DNA of 64,000 nt, taken from the NCBI RefSeq assembly GCF_001418005.1, contig NZ_LIOL01000006.1, positions 186,001-250,000 of the forward strand, in the 5' to 3' direction. The stretch comes from Chelatococcus sambhunathii. Lineage in GTDB: Bacteria > Pseudomonadota > Alphaproteobacteria > Rhizobiales > Beijerinckiaceae. Of this stretch, positions 46,797-63,242 are shown one piece after another. Positions within the stretch are counted from its first letter, which is position 1, and each line of letters starts with the position of its first letter. A model generated the notes under the pieces. The model did no database searches and was not told the origin of the DNA. It saw nothing but the letters and a program-made list of their open reading frames with translations. Both the position numbers and the translations under genes were made by a program.

Positions 46797-49757
46797 ATGG
46801 CACGCCAGGACGCCAACGATCTCTTCGCCCAAACCTCGTTCCTCTACGGCGGCAATGCCGCCTACATCGAGGAGCTGTACGCCCGCTACCAGCAGAACCC
46901 GACCTCGGTCGATGCCGAGTGGCAAACGTTCTTCGCAGGCCTCAAGGACGAGGCCGCGCTGATCACGAAGAATGCGCGGGGCGCCTCCTGGAAGAAGCCG
47001 CACTGGCCCGTGCCGCTCAACGGTGAGCTTGTCTCGGCGCTCGACGGCAACTGGGCGCCGGTCGACAAGGCCGTCGGCGACAAGATCAAGGCGAAGGCGC
47101 AGAAGTCGGGCGTCGAACTGTCCGAGGCGCAGGTGCTGCAGGCGACGCGCGATTCCGTGCGCGCCCTCATGATGATCCGTGCCTACCGCATGCGCGGCCA
47201 TCTGCATGCCGACCTTGACCCGCTCGCCATCGAGCCCCGCAAGGATCACGAGGAGCTGCATCCGGCGACCTACGGCTTCACGGAAGCCGACTACGACCGG
47301 CCGATCTTCATCGACAATGTGCTCGGCCTCGAGTTCGCGACCATCAATCAGATGCTCTCGATCCTGCGCCGCACCTATTGCCAGACGCTCGGCGTCGAGT
47401 TCATGCACATCTCGGACCCGACCGAGAAGGCGTGGATCCAGGAACGCATCGAGGGACCGGACAAGGAGATCGCCTTCACCGACCGCGGCAAGCGGGCGAT
47501 CCTCAACAAGCTCATCGAGGCCGAGGGCTTCGAGAAGTTCCTCGACATCAAGTATACCGGTACCAAGCGCTTCGGCCTCGACGGCGGCGAGGCGATCATC
47601 CCGGCGCTGGAGCAGATCATCAAGCGGGGCGGCGCGCTCGGCGTCGAGGACATCGTCTTCGGCATGGCCCACCGCGGCCGCCTCAACGTACTCGCCCAGG
47701 TGATGGGCAAGCCGCACCGCGCCATCTTCCACGAGTTCAAGGGCGGCTCCTTCGCCCCGGACGACGTGGAAGGCTCGGGTGACGTGAAGTACCACCTCGG
47801 CGCCTCGGCCGACCGCGAGTTCGACGGCAACAAGGTGCACCTGTCGCTGACCGCCAACCCCTCGCACCTCGAGATCGTCGATCCCGTCGTGCTCGGCAAG
47901 GTGCGTGCCAAGCAGGACCAGCTCGGCGACACCATCGAGCGCTCCAAGGTGCTGCCGCTCCTCATCCACGGCGATGCGGCCTTCGCCGGCCAGGGCGTCG
48001 TGGCCGAGTGCCTCGGCCTCTCGGGCCTCAAGGGCCACCGCACCGGCGGCTCGCTGCACTTCATCATCAACAACCAGATCGGCTTCACGACCAACCCGCG
48101 CTACTCGCGCTCCTCGCCCTATCCGTCCGACGTAGCGAAGATGGTTGAGGCGCCGGTCTTCCACGTCAACGGCGACGATCCGGAGGCCGTGACCTTCGCT
48201 GCCAAGATCGCGACGGAGTTCCGGCAGAAGTTCCACAAGCCGGTCGTCATCGACATGTTCTGCTACCGTCGCTTCGGTCACAACGAGGGCGACGAGCCGG
48301 CTTTCACCCAGCCGCTGATGTACAAGAAGATCCGCCAGCATCCCTCGACGCTGGAGATCTACGCGAAGAAGCTCGTCGACGAGAAGGTCGTCACCCAGGC
48401 CGAGGTCGACGAGGCGCGCGAGCAGTGGCGTGCCAAGCTCGACATGGAGTTCGAGGCGGCCCAGTCATACAAGCCCAACAAGGCCGACTGGCTCGACGGG
48501 CGCTGGTCCGGCCTCAAGGCCGTGCGCGAGGACGCCGACGATCCGCGCCGCGGCGCCTCGGGCGTCTCGGTCGACACGCTGAAGACGATCGGCGAACGCA
48601 TCTGCGACGTACCGGAAGGCTTCAACGTGCACCGCACGATCAAGCGCTTTCTCGACAACCGTCGCAAGATGGTTGAGACCGGAGAGGGTATTGACTGGGC
48701 GACCGCCGAGGCGCTCGCCTTCGGCTCGCTCGTGCTCGAGGGGCACCCCGTGCGCCTGTCCGGCCAGGACAGCGAGCGCGGTACCTTCAGTCAGCGCCAT
48801 TCCGTCCTGGTCGACCAGGAGAACGAAGATCGCTACACACCCCTCAACAACATTCGCGAGGGACAGGCGCGCTACGAGGTCATCAACTCGATGCTCTCGG
48901 AAGAGGCGGTACTCGGCTTCGAATACGGCTACACCCTGTCCGAGCCCAACGCGTTGACGCTGTGGGAGGCGCAGTTCGGCGACTTCGCCAATGGCGCGCA
49001 GGTCGTCGTGGACCAGTTCATCTCCTCGGGCGAGCGCAAGTGGCTGCGCATGTCCGGTCTCGTCCTGCTGCTGCCGCACGGCTACGAGGGCCAGGGGCCG
49101 GAACACTCCTCCGCCCGTCTCGAGCGCTACCTGCAGATGTGCGCCGAAGACAACATGCAGGTCGCCAACTGCACGACGCCGGCAAACTACTTCCACATCC
49201 TGCGCCGGCAACTGAAGCGGGACTTCCGCAAACCGCTCATTCTGATGACACCAAAGTCGCTGCTGCGCCACAAGCGCTGCGTGTCGAGCCTTGCCGAGCT
49301 CGGCGAGGGCACGACCTTCCACCGCATCCTCAAGGACGATGCCGAGCGGCTCCCGGGCGAGGCGATCAAGCTTGTCAAGGACGACAAGATCCGTCGCGTC
49401 GTTCTGTGCTCGGGCAAGGTCTATTACGACCTCTACGAGGAGCGGGAGAAGCGGGGCATCGACGACGTCTATCTGCTCCGCACCGAACAGCTCTACCCCT
49501 TCCCGGCCAAATCGCTGGCCACCGAGCTGCAACGCTTCCCGCGCGCCGAGGTGATCTGGTGCCAGGAGGAACCCAAGAACATGGGCGCCTGGACCTTCGT
49601 CGAGCCCTATCTCGAGTGGGTGCTCGACCATGCCGGCTCCAAGGTGAAGCGTCCGCGCTACGTCGGCCGGGCGGCCTCCGCCGCCACCGCCACGGGCCTG
49701 ATGTCGAAGCACCTCGCCCAGCTGCAGGCCTTCCTCGACGAGGCTTTCGCCGCGTAA
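46797..49757 (+). CDS. sucA: 2-oxoglutarate dehydrogenase E1 component
   Basis: Thiamine-diphosphate decarboxylase of the 2-oxoglutarate dehydrogenase complex. The 986-residue length is usual for alphaproteobacteria. It shows the N-terminal QTSFLYGGNAAYIEELY motif near 10-26 for binding to E2, GMAHRGRLNVLAQV near 290, HGDAAFAGQGVVAE near 388, CYRRFGHNEGDEPAFTQP near 485-502 (part of the thiamine-diphosphate site), and a C-terminal transketolase-like half. The ATG 46797 ribosome site is weak (AGGACC), so the hairpin leader may matter for its expression. Confidence 0.98.
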   Translation: MARQDANDLFAQTSFLYGGNAAYIEELYARYQQNPTSVDAEWQTFFAGLKDEAALITKNARGASWKKPHWPVPLNGELVSALDGNWAPVDKAVGDKIKAKAQKSGVELSEAQVLQATRDSVRALMMIRAYRMRGHLHADLDPLAIEPRKDHEELHPATYGFTEADYDRPIFIDNVLGLEFATINQMLSILRRTYCQTLGVEFMHISDPTEKAWIQERIEGPDKEIAFTDRGKRAILNKLIEAEGFEKFLDIKYTGTKRFGLDGGEAIIPALEQIIKRGGALGVEDIVFGMAHRGRLNVLAQVMGKPHRAIFHEFKGGSFAPDDVEGSGDVKYHLGASADREFDGNKVHLSLTANPSHLEIVDPVVLGKVRAKQDQLGDTIERSKVLPLLIHGDAAFAGQGVVAECLGLSGLKGHRTGGSLHFIINNQIGFTTNPRYSRSSPYPSDVAKMVEAPVFHVNGDDPEAVTFAAKIATEFRQKFHKPVVIDMFCYRRFGHNEGDEPAFTQPLMYKKIRQHPSTLEIYAKKLVDEKVVTQAEVDEAREQWRAKLDMEFEAAQSYKPNKADWLDGRWSGLKAVREDADDPRRGASGVSVDTLKTIGERICDVPEGFNVHRTIKRFLDNRRKMVETGEGIDWATAEALAFGSLVLEGHPVRLSGQDSERGTFSQRHSVLVDQENEDRYTPLNNIREGQARYEVINSMLSEEAVLGFEYGYTLSEPNALTLWEAQFGDFANGAQVVVDQFISSGERKWLRMSGLVLLLPHGYEGQGPEHSSARLERYLQMCAEDNMQVANCTTPANYFHILRRQLKRDFRKPLILMTPKSLLRHKRCVSSLAELGEGTTFHRILKDDAERLPGEAIKLVKDDKIRRVVLCSGKVYYDLYEEREKRGIDDVYLLRTEQLYPFPAKSLATELQRFPRAEVIWCQEEPKNMGAWTFVEPYLEWVLDHAGSKVKRPRYVGRAASAATATGLMSKHLAQLQAFLDEAFAA

Positions 49758-49829
49758 CGCCGGGGCGGCGGCAAGGCCGCCCCCTGCCCTTTCAACCCGG
49801 CCGCGTGGCCTAGAGACGAAACGAAGATC

Positions 49830-51056
<1,227 letters not shown>

Positions 51057-51112
51057 GCCCGCCCGACCGGCATTCCGCCGGATCCTTTCCCGCTCGACCG
51101 GGACGCATCCGT

Positions 51113-51135
51113 GGCCGGGGCGACCCGGCCATGAC
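51113..51135. repeat. Single arm of the paired-hairpin repeat between sucB and lpd
   Basis: GGCCGGG (51113-51119), GCGA, CCCGGCC (51124-51130), then ATGAC. It is preceded by CATCCGT, so it matches the right arm of the family without its partner. It lies in the 100-bp gap inside the operon. Confidence 0.6.
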
Positions 51136-51156
51136 GTCTCACACGGAGCCCGCCCC

Positions 51157-52557
51157 ATGTCCTACGACACAATCGTCATCGGCACCGGCCCCGGCGGCTA
51201 TGTCTGTGCCATCCGCACCGCCCAGCTCGGCCAGAAGGTTGCCGTGGTGGAGAAGCGCAAGACGCACGGCGGCACCTGCCTCAACGTCGGCTGCATCCCC
51301 TCCAAGGCGCTGCTGCACGCCTCGCACCGCTTCGAGGAAGCGGGGCACGCCTTCGCCGGGATGGGCATCTCCGTCGCCGCGCCGAAGCTCGACCTCAAGC
51401 AGATGCTCGCCTTCAAGCAGGAGGGCATCGACGGCAACACCAAGGGCGTCGAGTTCCTGCTGAAGAAGAACAAGATCGACGCCTTCAACGGCACGGGCCG
51501 CATCCTCGCCCCCGGCAAGGTGGAGGTGAAGGCCGAGGACGGCACGGTCCAGACGCTGGAGACGAAGAACATCGTCATCGCCACCGGCTCGGACGTCGCG
51601 CAGCTGCCGGGCGTGACCATCGACGAGAAGGTCGTCGTCTCGTCCACGGGCGCGCTGGAGCTTTCCAAGGTGCCGGGCAAGCTCGTCGTCGTCGGTGCCG
51701 GCGTCATCGGCCTCGAGCTCGGCTCGGTATGGCGGCGCCTCGGCGCCGAAGTCACCGTGGTCGAATTCCTGGACCGCATCCTGCCCGGCATGGACGGAGA
51801 GGTGGCCAAGAACTTCCAGCGCATGCTGGCCAAGCAGGGCTTTGCTTTCAAGCTCGGCAGCAAGGTGACGAAGGTCGAGACCGGCGCCGATGGGGCCAAG
51901 GTCACCGTCGAGCCCGCTGCCGGCGGCGCGGCCGATGTGATCGAGGCCGACATCGTGCTCGTCGCCATCGGCCGCGTGCCCTACACCAAGGGCCTGGGGC
52001 TCGACGACGTGGGCATCGAGACCGACAAGCGCGGCCGCATCGTGGTCGATGCCCATTTCCAGACCAAGGTGCCGGGCATCTACGCTATCGGCGACGTCAT
52101 CGCCGGTCCCATGCTCGCCCACAAGGCCGAAGATGAGGGTGTCGCGGTGGCCGAGATCATCGCCGGCAAGGCGGGTCACGTGAACTACGACGTCATCCCG
52201 GGCGTGGTCTACACATTCCCGGAGGTCGCCGCCGTCGGCAAGACGGAGGAGGAGCTGAAGGAGGCCGGCATCGCCTATTCAGTCGGCAAGTTTCCCTTCA
52301 CCGCCAACGGCCGCGCCAAGGTGAACCAGGAGACCGACGGCTTCGTGAAGGTGCTCGCCGACGCGACCACCGACAAGGTGCTCGGCGTGCACGTCATCGG
52401 TGCCGAGGCTGGCGAGATGATCCACGAGGCGGCCGTGCTGATGGAGTTCGGCGGCTCGTCCGAGGATCTCGCCCGCACCTGCCACGCCCACCCCACCCGC
52501 TCGGAAGCGGTGAAGGAGGCGGCGATGGCCGTGGAGAAGCGCGCCATCCACATGTGA
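51157..52557 (+). CDS. lpdA: Dihydrolipoyl dehydrogenase (E3)
   Basis: Reoxidises lipoamide in the 2-oxoglutarate dehydrogenase complex, with FAD and NAD+. The 466-residue product has the FAD site [12 protein letters not shown] near 9-20, redox disulfide C41/C46 in [13 protein letters not shown], the NAD site [19 protein letters not shown] near 179-197, and C-terminal [13 protein letters not shown] with the catalytic His-Glu pair near 446-453. It closes the mdh-suc block. Confidence 0.97.
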   Translation: MSYDTIVIGTGPGGYVCAIRTAQLGQKVAVVEKRKTHGGTCLNVGCIPSKALLHASHRFEEAGHAFAGMGISVAAPKLDLKQMLAFKQEGIDGNTKGVEFLLKKNKIDAFNGTGRILAPGKVEVKAEDGTVQTLETKNIVIATGSDVAQLPGVTIDEKVVVSSTGALELSKVPGKLVVVGAGVIGLELGSVWRRLGAEVTVVEFLDRILPGMDGEVAKNFQRMLAKQGFAFKLGSKVTKVETGADGAKVTVEPAAGGAADVIEADIVLVAIGRVPYTKGLGLDDVGIETDKRGRIVVDAHFQTKVPGIYAIGDVIAGPMLAHKAEDEGVAVAEIIAGKAGHVNYDVIPGVVYTFPEVAAVGKTEEELKEAGIAYSVGKFPFTANGRAKVNQETDGFVKVLADATTDKVLGVHVIGAEAGEMIHEAAVLMEFGGSSEDLARTCHAHPTRSEAVKEAAMAVEKRAIHM

Positions 52558-52647
52558 GCGCGGCGCCCGGTCGAGACGGCGGCCGCCAGGGCCGGCCCGA
52601 CCGTCCGCTGTTCAGGGATGGAAGCGGGGCCGATCGGCGCACCATCC

Positions 52648-52731
52648 GTCGTGGCCGGGCTGTCCCGGCCATCGCCCAGATGTTGCACATCGTGACAAGG
52701 CGTGGATGCCCGCGACGAGCGCGGGCATGAC
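52648..52731. repeat. Paired-hairpin palindromic element between convergent lpd and xerC
   Basis: An 84-bp element with left arm GTCGTGGCCGGGCTGTCCCG and right arm GCGACGAGCGCGGGCATGAC. The centre is degenerate but keeps AAGGCGTGGATG. It lies in the 296-bp gap between convergent genes, as does the array near 8 kb. The rest of the gap shows nothing else I can support. Confidence 0.8.
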
Positions 52732-52853
52732 GGTGGGAGGCGACGCCTCAACAGGCCAGCAGAACTGCGCCGAAGCGCATGGCGCCGAGCGACAAGGGGA
52801 CCCGGAGCGTCACTCCAGGCCCTCTCCTTGCCGGGCCTCACGGTTGCAAAGCC

Positions 52854-53786
52854 TCATGCCCGCGGGTGCGCCGCGTCGTAGGCGGCGAGCAGCCGTGCCG
52901 CATCGACCTTCGTGTAGATCTGCGTCGTCGACAGCGAGGCGTGGCCGAGCAGTTCCTGGATGGCGCGCAGGTCGCCACCGCGGCCGAGCAGGTGGCTGGC
53001 GAAGGAATGGCGCAGGGCGTGCGGCGTCGCGCTCGCCGGCAGGCCGAGGGCGCCGCGCAGGCGCTCCATGGCGAGCTGGATGATGCGCGGCGACAGCGGG
53101 CCGCCGCGGGCGCCGACGAAGAGCGGCCCGTCCGCCTTGAGCTGGTAGGGGCAGGCGGCGACATAGTCCGCCACCGCCCGCGCCACCTGCGGCAGCACCG
53201 GCACCTCGCGCATCTTGCCACCCTTGCCGGTGACGATGATGCTGCCCGCCGCGAGCGCCTTGGCGTCCGCCCCTTTGAGGCCGAGCGCCTCGGAGATGCG
53301 CAGGCCGCAGCCGTAGAGCAGCGTCATCACGGCCGCGTCGCGCTGGAGAATCCAACCCTCCCGCTCTTCGCCGGCACGGCTGTCGGCATCCGCCACCGCG
53401 CGCGCGGCCTCGGCGGTCAGCGGGCGGGGCAGGCCTTTCGACACCTTCGGCGCGCGCATGGCGACGAAAGCCGATGCCGTGCCGAGACCGCCGCGTTCCA
53501 GATGCCGGGCGAAGGAGCGCAGCGCCGCGAGCTGGCGCATCAGCGAGCGCCCGGTGACACCGGCCGCGCGGCGGGCGGCGAGGAAGGCGCGCAGGTCCAT
53601 CGGCTTCAGCCGCGCGATGGCGTCGAGCGTCGGCGGTCCGCCGAGATGATCGGTGAGGAAGGCGAAGAACTGGCGCGCGTCGCGGCCATAGGCCTCCAGC
53701 GTCTTCGGCGACAGGCGCCGCTCGCCGGCAAGATGGGCGAGCCATGACTGGCAGGCACGGAAGGTGTCGTCGGGTAGGTCGATCAT
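52854..53786 (-). CDS. xerC: Tyrosine recombinase XerC
   Basis: Site-specific recombinase that resolves chromosome dimers at dif with XerD. The 310-residue product has an N-terminal SAM-like core-binding domain (about 8-95) and the catalytic domain with Arg163 (YGCGLRISEAL), Lys188, His256 and Arg259 (HALRHSFASHLL), His282 (LGHASLSTTQIYT) and nucleophile Tyr291. All are present. ATG 53786 is chosen; the open frame extends upstream to 53945 but without family sequence and into the priA promoter region. It is divergent from priA. XerC rather than XerD rests on overall resemblance and the priA neighbourhood. Confidence 0.92.
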   Translation of the reverse strand: MIDLPDDTFRACQSWLAHLAGERRLSPKTLEAYGRDARQFFAFLTDHLGGPPTLDAIARLKPMDLRAFLAARRAAGVTGRSLMRQLAALRSFARHLERGGLGTASAFVAMRAPKVSKGLPRPLTAEAARAVADADSRAGEEREGWILQRDAAVMTLLYGCGLRISEALGLKGADAKALAAGSIIVTGKGGKMREVPVLPQVARAVADYVAACPYQLKADGPLFVGARGGPLSPRIIQLAMERLRGALGLPASATPHALRHSFASHLLGRGGDLRAIQELLGHASLSTTQIYTKVDAARLLAAYDAAHPRA

Positions 53787-53844
53787 GGACGAAGCATCCA
53801 CCGGCTGCCCTAACGGCGCGTGAACAGGCGGGCGAATCGGTGTT

Positions 53845-56061
53845 ATGCCAGGGCGCATGGACATGCCTTCCGAAAACGGCGCAGTGAACGAGGGGCGGGC
53901 GGGAAGCCGCATCGCCGACATCGTCGTGCCCGTGGCGCTCGACAAGGCCTATTCCTACGCCGTGCCCGCCGGCGCGGCGCTGGCGGAGGGCGATGTCGTC
54001 GTCGTGCCGCTCGGCCCGCGTGAGACGGTTGGCGTCGTCTGGGCGTTGCGCGAAGGCGCGGGCGCCAACCTCAAGAGCGTCCTCGGCCGGGTGGACGTGC
54101 CGCCCATGGGGGAGGACCTGCGCCGGCTCATCGACTGGATCGCCTGGTACACGCTCGCCCCGCTCGGGCTTGCCATGCGCCTCGCCCTGCGCATCCCGGG
54201 CGAGGACCGGGCGGAACAGGTGCGAGTCGGCGTGCGCCTCGCCGGCGAGCCGCCCGAGCGCCTGACCGCGGCCCGTCTCCGGGTCATCGCCGCGGCCGAG
54301 GGCGGGCTCGTCTACACCAAGGGGGACCTCGCCGAGCGCGCCGGCGTGAGCCTTGCCGTGATCAACGGCCTCGTCGATACCGGCACGCTCGAGGCGGTCG
54401 CCCTGCCGCCGGAACCGGTGGCGGGCCTGCCGGATCCGGAGCATGCGCCGACGGCGCTGTCGCCGGATCAGGAGCGGGCCGCGGCGGTCCTGCGCGCGGC
54501 CGTCGCCGAGCGCAATTTCTCGGTGACGCTCGTCGAGGGCGTCACCGGCTCGGGCAAGACGGAGGTCTATTTCGAGGCGGTGGCCGAGGCCCTGCGGCAG
54601 GGTCGGCAGGCGCTGATCCTGATGCCCGAGATCGCGCTCACGGCACAGTTCCTCGGCCGTTTCGCCGCCCGCTTCGGCAGGGCCCCGGCCGAGTGGCACT
54701 CGGGCATCTCCAGCCGCAGGCGCGAGCGCCTGCACCGGGCCGTCGCCTCGGGGGAGGTGAAAGTGGTTGCCGGCGCCCGTTCGGCCCTCTTCCTGCCCTT
54801 CAGCGACCTCGGCCTCGTCGTCGTCGACGAGGAGCACGAGCAGGCCTACAAGCAGGAGGAAGGGGCGCTCTACCACGCGCGCGACATGGCCATCGTGCGG
54901 GCGCGCATCGACAAGGCACCCGTCGTCCTCGCTTCCGCCACCCCGTCGGTCGAGACGCGCGTCAATGCGGCGCGCGGGCGCTATCGCCACCTCGTGCTGC
55001 CCGAGCGTTTCGGCGGCCGCACCTTGCCGACGATGCGCGCCATCGACATGCGCAAGAAGGCCCCCGAGCGCGGCCGTTGGCTGTCGCCGCCGCTCCTTGC
55101 CGCGATGCGCGAGACGCGCGCGGCCGGCGAGCAGAGCCTGCTCTTCCTCAACCGGCGTGGCTATGCGCCCTTGACGCTCTGCCGCAGCTGCGGCCACCGC
55201 TTCCAGTGCCCCAACTGCTCGGCCTGGCTGGTGGAACACCGCTTCCGCCGCGCCCTCGTCTGCCACCATTGCGGCCACGTGGAGCGGCGGCCGGACAATT
55301 GCCCGGAATGCGGCACCGTCGATGCGCTCGCCGCCTGCGGACCGGGCGTCGAGCGGCTCGCCGAGGAGGTCGTGGAGCATTTCCCGGATGCGCGCGTCAT
55401 CACGCTGTCGAGTGACTTTCCCGGCGGGATCGAGCGCCTGCGCCGCGAGCTCGAGGCCATCGCCGCGGGCGAGGCCGACATCATCATCGGCACGCAGTTG
55501 GTCGCCAAGGGCCACAACTTCCCGCAACTGACACTCGTCGGCGTGGTCGATGCCGATGTGGGCCTTGCGAGCGGCGACCCGCGCGCCTCCGAGCGCACCT
55601 TCCAGCTCCTGCAACAGGTGACGGGACGGGCCGGGCGCGGCGACCGGCCGGGGCGAGCGCTGCTGCAGACCTACCAGCCCGACCATCCGGTGATGCGCGC
55701 GCTGCTGTCGGGCGATGCCGCGGCCTTCTACGCCGAGGAGGAGGCGGTGCGCGAGGCTGCCGGCCTGCCGCCTTTCGGGCGCCTCGCTGCCATCATCGTC
55801 TCGGCGCCCGACCGCGGCGAGGCCGAGGCGCATGCCCGGGCCCTCGCCCGCTCGGCCGAAGCACCGGAGGGCATCGACGTGCTCGGCCCGGCGGAGGCGC
55901 CGCTCGCCCTCATCCGAGGCCGCTACCGCTTCCGCCTCCTGGTGCGGGCAGCGCGCGACAGCGACCTGCAGGGCTACCTGCGCGCCTGGATCGCGCGAAC
56001 GCCGAAGCCGCCGCAGCGCATCCGCGTGACGGTGGACGTCGACCCGATGAGTTTCATGTAA
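53845..56061 (+). CDS. priA: Primosomal protein N' (replication restart helicase PriA)
   Basis: Recognises stalled forks and reloads the replisome. The product (about 738 residues) has an N-terminal DNA-binding region starting IADIVVPVALDKAYSYAVP, Walker A GVTGSGKTEVY near 230, DEEHEQAYKQEE near 330 (DEAH box) and a zinc region with eight Cys in CRSCGHRFQCPNCS and VCHHCGHVERRPDNCPECG near 445-490. GTQLVAKGHNFP and TGRAGRGDRPG are the helicase C-terminal motifs. Start ATG 53845, 53857 or 53863 cannot be told apart with certainty. Confidence 0.96.
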   Translation: MPGRMDMPSENGAVNEGRAGSRIADIVVPVALDKAYSYAVPAGAALAEGDVVVVPLGPRETVGVVWALREGAGANLKSVLGRVDVPPMGEDLRRLIDWIAWYTLAPLGLAMRLALRIPGEDRAEQVRVGVRLAGEPPERLTAARLRVIAAAEGGLVYTKGDLAERAGVSLAVINGLVDTGTLEAVALPPEPVAGLPDPEHAPTALSPDQERAAAVLRAAVAERNFSVTLVEGVTGSGKTEVYFEAVAEALRQGRQALILMPEIALTAQFLGRFAARFGRAPAEWHSGISSRRRERLHRAVASGEVKVVAGARSALFLPFSDLGLVVVDEEHEQAYKQEEGALYHARDMAIVRARIDKAPVVLASATPSVETRVNAARGRYRHLVLPERFGGRTLPTMRAIDMRKKAPERGRWLSPPLLAAMRETRAAGEQSLLFLNRRGYAPLTLCRSCGHRFQCPNCSAWLVEHRFRRALVCHHCGHVERRPDNCPECGTVDALAACGPGVERLAEEVVEHFPDARVITLSSDFPGGIERLRRELEAIAAGEADIIIGTQLVAKGHNFPQLTLVGVVDADVGLASGDPRASERTFQLLQQVTGRAGRGDRPGRALLQTYQPDHPVMRALLSGDAAAFYAEEEAVREAAGLPPFGRLAAIIVSAPDRGEAEAHARALARSAEAPEGIDVLGPAEAPLALIRGRYRFRLLVRAARDSDLQGYLRAWIARTPKPPQRIRVTVDVDPMSFM

Positions 56062-56081
56062 GGCCCATCTCCGCCGGCTTC

Positions 56082-56998
<917 letters not shown>

Positions 56999-57002
<4 letters not shown>

Positions 57003-57916
57003 CGCGCAAACTCCTCCTGCACGGCCTCATCACGCCCGGTGACGACCGCCGCCGCCATTCTCTGCCCCTCGCACGCCGCCGTCGTAAAGTCCCATCCGCT
57101 GAGAAGGCCGAAGACAGTGCCGGCGAGCGCCGCATCGCCGGCGCCCGTGACATCGCGCGCCCGGCCGGCGGCAGGGGCCGGCAGAAGGGCGGTTTCGCCC
57201 TCCGCCGTCGACAGGAAGACGCCGTGGGCGCCCAGGCCCACGGCGAGGCGGTGCACGCCGCGCCCATGGAGCGTGCGCGTCGCTGCCGCAAGGGCCGCCT
57301 CGCCATCCACCGGCAACCCCGCGAGGGCGGCAAGCTCGTCACGGTTCGGGGTCATCAGAGCCACGGGCACGCCCGCGGCGAGGATCGGCGCGAGGCGCGC
57401 CGCCTTGGCGACCGAGACCGGCTCGAGCGCCAGGGGGCGGCCATGGGCGCCCGCAAGGCGGGCCAGCCGCGCGAGCGCCGGTGGCGAGAGATTGGCGTCG
57501 GCGACGATGAAGGCGGCTTCCAGGACCGCCTCCTTCCGCGCGGCGATGGCTGCCGTGTCGAGCGCATCGAGGATGTGCATGGCTGCCACGGCGACCACCA
57601 GTTCCCCTTCATGGTCGAGCACCGCCGTATAGCTGCCCGTCGGCAGCGCCGCGCGGAGACAGAGCGACATGTCGACGCCCGCCGCCTGCGTTTCGCGCCA
57701 GATGCGCTCGCCCGCGGCATCCTCGCCGAGGACCGTCAGGAGGCGCACGGCGGCACCGCGGCCGGCGAGGTGCTCGGCAACGTTGCGGGCAACCCCGCCG
57801 CAGGCGACGGTGGCCGTGCCCGGATTGGACGTGCGCATCACCACCGGCCCGTCGGCCCGGCACTTGATGTCGAGATTGGCGCCGCCGGCAACGAGAACGG
57901 ACGGTCCCAGCGTCAT
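56999..57916 (-). CDS. psuK: Pseudouridine kinase (PfkB family)
   Basis: Phosphorylates pseudouridine for PsuG. The 305-residue product is a PfkB-type sugar kinase with VAGGANLDIKCRAD near 9-22, GGVARNVAEHLAGRG near 39-53 (substrate binding) and DVTGAGDAALAG near 250-261, whose Asp is the catalytic base. The kinase fold alone would not fix the substrate; overlap with psuG does. ATG 57916 is used. No nucleoside transporter lies nearby. Confidence 0.88.
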
Positions 57917-58220
57917 GGCCCACCTCGGGGTGACAAAGGCGGAGTCATGCCCTCGTCTCTAGCCTCATTCGTCCCTTCTTCCAATGTCGGCTCGCTTCTC
58001 GCAAGGCGGGCGGCGTTGTGGGGAACTGGCCTTTGTGGCAACGCGAAGGCGCAAGGAGCGCCTGCGATGTTGCACGCGCCCGATCCTTATGTTAGGGCAC
58101 CGGCGCCTTCCGGGCAGATCGTGTCTGTCCTCGCCATTTCCGTGTCCCCGCGCGAAGGATCAGGCGCCGCCGAGGCAATCGGTGACGACCGTTGGTTCTT
58201 GAGAGCAAGAGAGAAGCCCT
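57917..58220. other. 304-base gap between divergent psuK and the atp operon
   Basis: No gene. It must hold the promoters of both transcripts, but I could not assign any with confidence. A perfect small hairpin (AGGCGC-AAGGA-GCGCCT, 58047-58063) and an AT-richer CCTTATGTTAGGG at 58085-58097 lie in the middle. AAGAGAGAAG at its right end serves as the atpH ribosome site. Confidence 0.5.
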
Positions 58221-60310
<2,090 letters not shown>

Positions 60311-60366
60311 GGGGCGTCCGCGTGAGCCGCACCTGCCATCGCAGCAACGGGGAATAGGCGCTCGTC

Positions 60367-61248
60367 ATGCCGAGCTTGAAGGATCTGCGCAACCGCATCG
60401 CCTCGGTGAAGGCGACGCAGAAGATCACCAAGGCCATGCAGATGGTGGCGGCAGCCAAGCTGCGCCGTGCCCAGACGGCGGCCGAGGCGGCCCGTCCCTA
60501 TGCCGAACGCATGGAGACGGTCCTCGCCAACCTCGCCTCGCGCATGACGGTGACGGAAGGCGCGCCGCGCCTTCTCGCCGGCACGGGCCGTGACGAGACG
60601 CACCTCTTGATCGTCTGCACGGCCGAGCGCGGCCTGTGCGGCGCCTTCAACAGCTCCATCGCGCGTCTTGCCCGCGACAAGGCCAATGCGCTGATGGCGC
60701 AGGGCAAGACGGTGAAGATCCTGTGCGTCGGCAAGAAGGGCTACGACATCCTGCGCCGGCAGTTCAAGGATCAGATCATCGAGCTCATCGAACTGCGCTC
60801 GGTGCGCCAGATCGGCTTCGAGAACGCCGACGCCGTGGGCCGCAAGGTGCTGCAGATGTTCGACGCCGGTGCGTTCGACGTGGCGACGCTGTTCTACAGC
60901 AAGTTCAAGTCGGTGATCTCGCAGGTGCCGACGGCGCAGCAGATCATTCCGGCCGAGTTCGACGGCGAGACGAAGGCGGCGACCGGCCTCGATGCCGTCT
61001 ACGACTACGAGCCGGGCGAGGAGGAGATCCTCGCAGCACTCCTGCCGCGCAACGTCTCGGTGCAGATCTTCCGGGCGCTGCTCGAGAACGGTGCCTCCGA
61101 GCAGGGCGCGCGCATGTCCGCCATGGACAACGCGACGCGCAATGCCGGCGAAATGATCAAGAAGCAGACGCTGACCTACAACCGGACGCGTCAGGCGATG
61201 ATCACCAAGGAACTCATCGAAATCATCTCGGGCGCCGAGGCTCTTTGA
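60367..61248 (+). CDS. atpG: ATP synthase F1 gamma subunit
   Basis: Central rotor shaft. The 293-residue product begins [27 protein letters not shown] and ends with the coiled-coil [35 protein letters not shown], the two long helices of the shaft. It lies 56 bp after atpA and 35 bp before atpD. Confidence 0.98.
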   Translation: MPSLKDLRNRIASVKATQKITKAMQMVAAAKLRRAQTAAEAARPYAERMETVLANLASRMTVTEGAPRLLAGTGRDETHLLIVCTAERGLCGAFNSSIARLARDKANALMAQGKTVKILCVGKKGYDILRRQFKDQIIELIELRSVRQIGFENADAVGRKVLQMFDAGAFDVATLFYSKFKSVISQVPTAQQIIPAEFDGETKAATGLDAVYDYEPGEEEILAALLPRNVSVQIFRALLENGASEQGARMSAMDNATRNAGEMIKKQTLTYNRTRQAMITKELIEIISGAEAL

Positions 61249-61280
61249 GGCCCCGCTCTGATTGGACCGTGAGGGTTTAG

Positions 61281-62735
<1,455 letters not shown>

Positions 62736-62818
62736 GCTTCAAGCGTCCGGCCGCGGCCCCCGCCTTGGCCGGGCCTGACGGCGCAAAGGCCCGATTCCTG
62801 TTTCGGAGACAGATCGAC

Positions 62819-63220
62819 ATGGCGACTTTTACGTTCGAGCTCGTCTCACCCGAGCGGCTTCTCTTCTCCGGCGAGGTCGAGAGCGTCGTCGTGCCCTCGA
62901 GCGAGGGCGAGATGACGGTGATGGCCGGCCACGCGCCGGTGATGGCCGTGCTCAAGCCCGGCGTCGTCGCCGTCAGCGAGGGCAAGGGCGCCGTGCGCCG
63001 CCTCTTCGTGCGCGGCGGATTCGCCGATGTCGGCCCGGATGGCCTCACCATCCTCGCCGAAGTGGCGCTGCCGATGGAAGAGCTTGACGTCGCGACACTC
63101 GCCCAGCACGTCCGCGATGCCGAGGAAGACGTGGCCGACGCCAAGACCGACGAAGCTCGCCAGGCGGCGGCCGAGCGCCTCTCCCAGCTCACCGAGCTGC
63201 GCGACGCGCTGGTGCACTGA
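62819..63220 (+). CDS. atpC: ATP synthase F1 epsilon subunit
   Basis: Rotor subunit with regulatory C-terminal helices. The 133-residue product has FELVSPERLLFSGEVESVVV near 5-24, EGEMTVMAGHAPVMAVLKPG near 28-47 and two C-terminal helices. TTTCGGAGACAG before ATG 62819 gives the ribosome site. Last gene of the operon, followed by a strong terminator. Confidence 0.97.
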   Translation: MATFTFELVSPERLLFSGEVESVVVPSSEGEMTVMAGHAPVMAVLKPGVVAVSEGKGAVRRLFVRGGFADVGPDGLTILAEVALPMEELDVATLAQHVRDAEEDVADAKTDEARQAAAERLSQLTELRDALVH

Positions 63221-63242
63221 GCATTCTCGCCACAGCCTTTTG

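Noticed and set aside
58070-58093. TTGCAC...TATGTT as the atp promoter
   Set aside because: The spacing is only 12 bp, too short for a sigma-70 type promoter.
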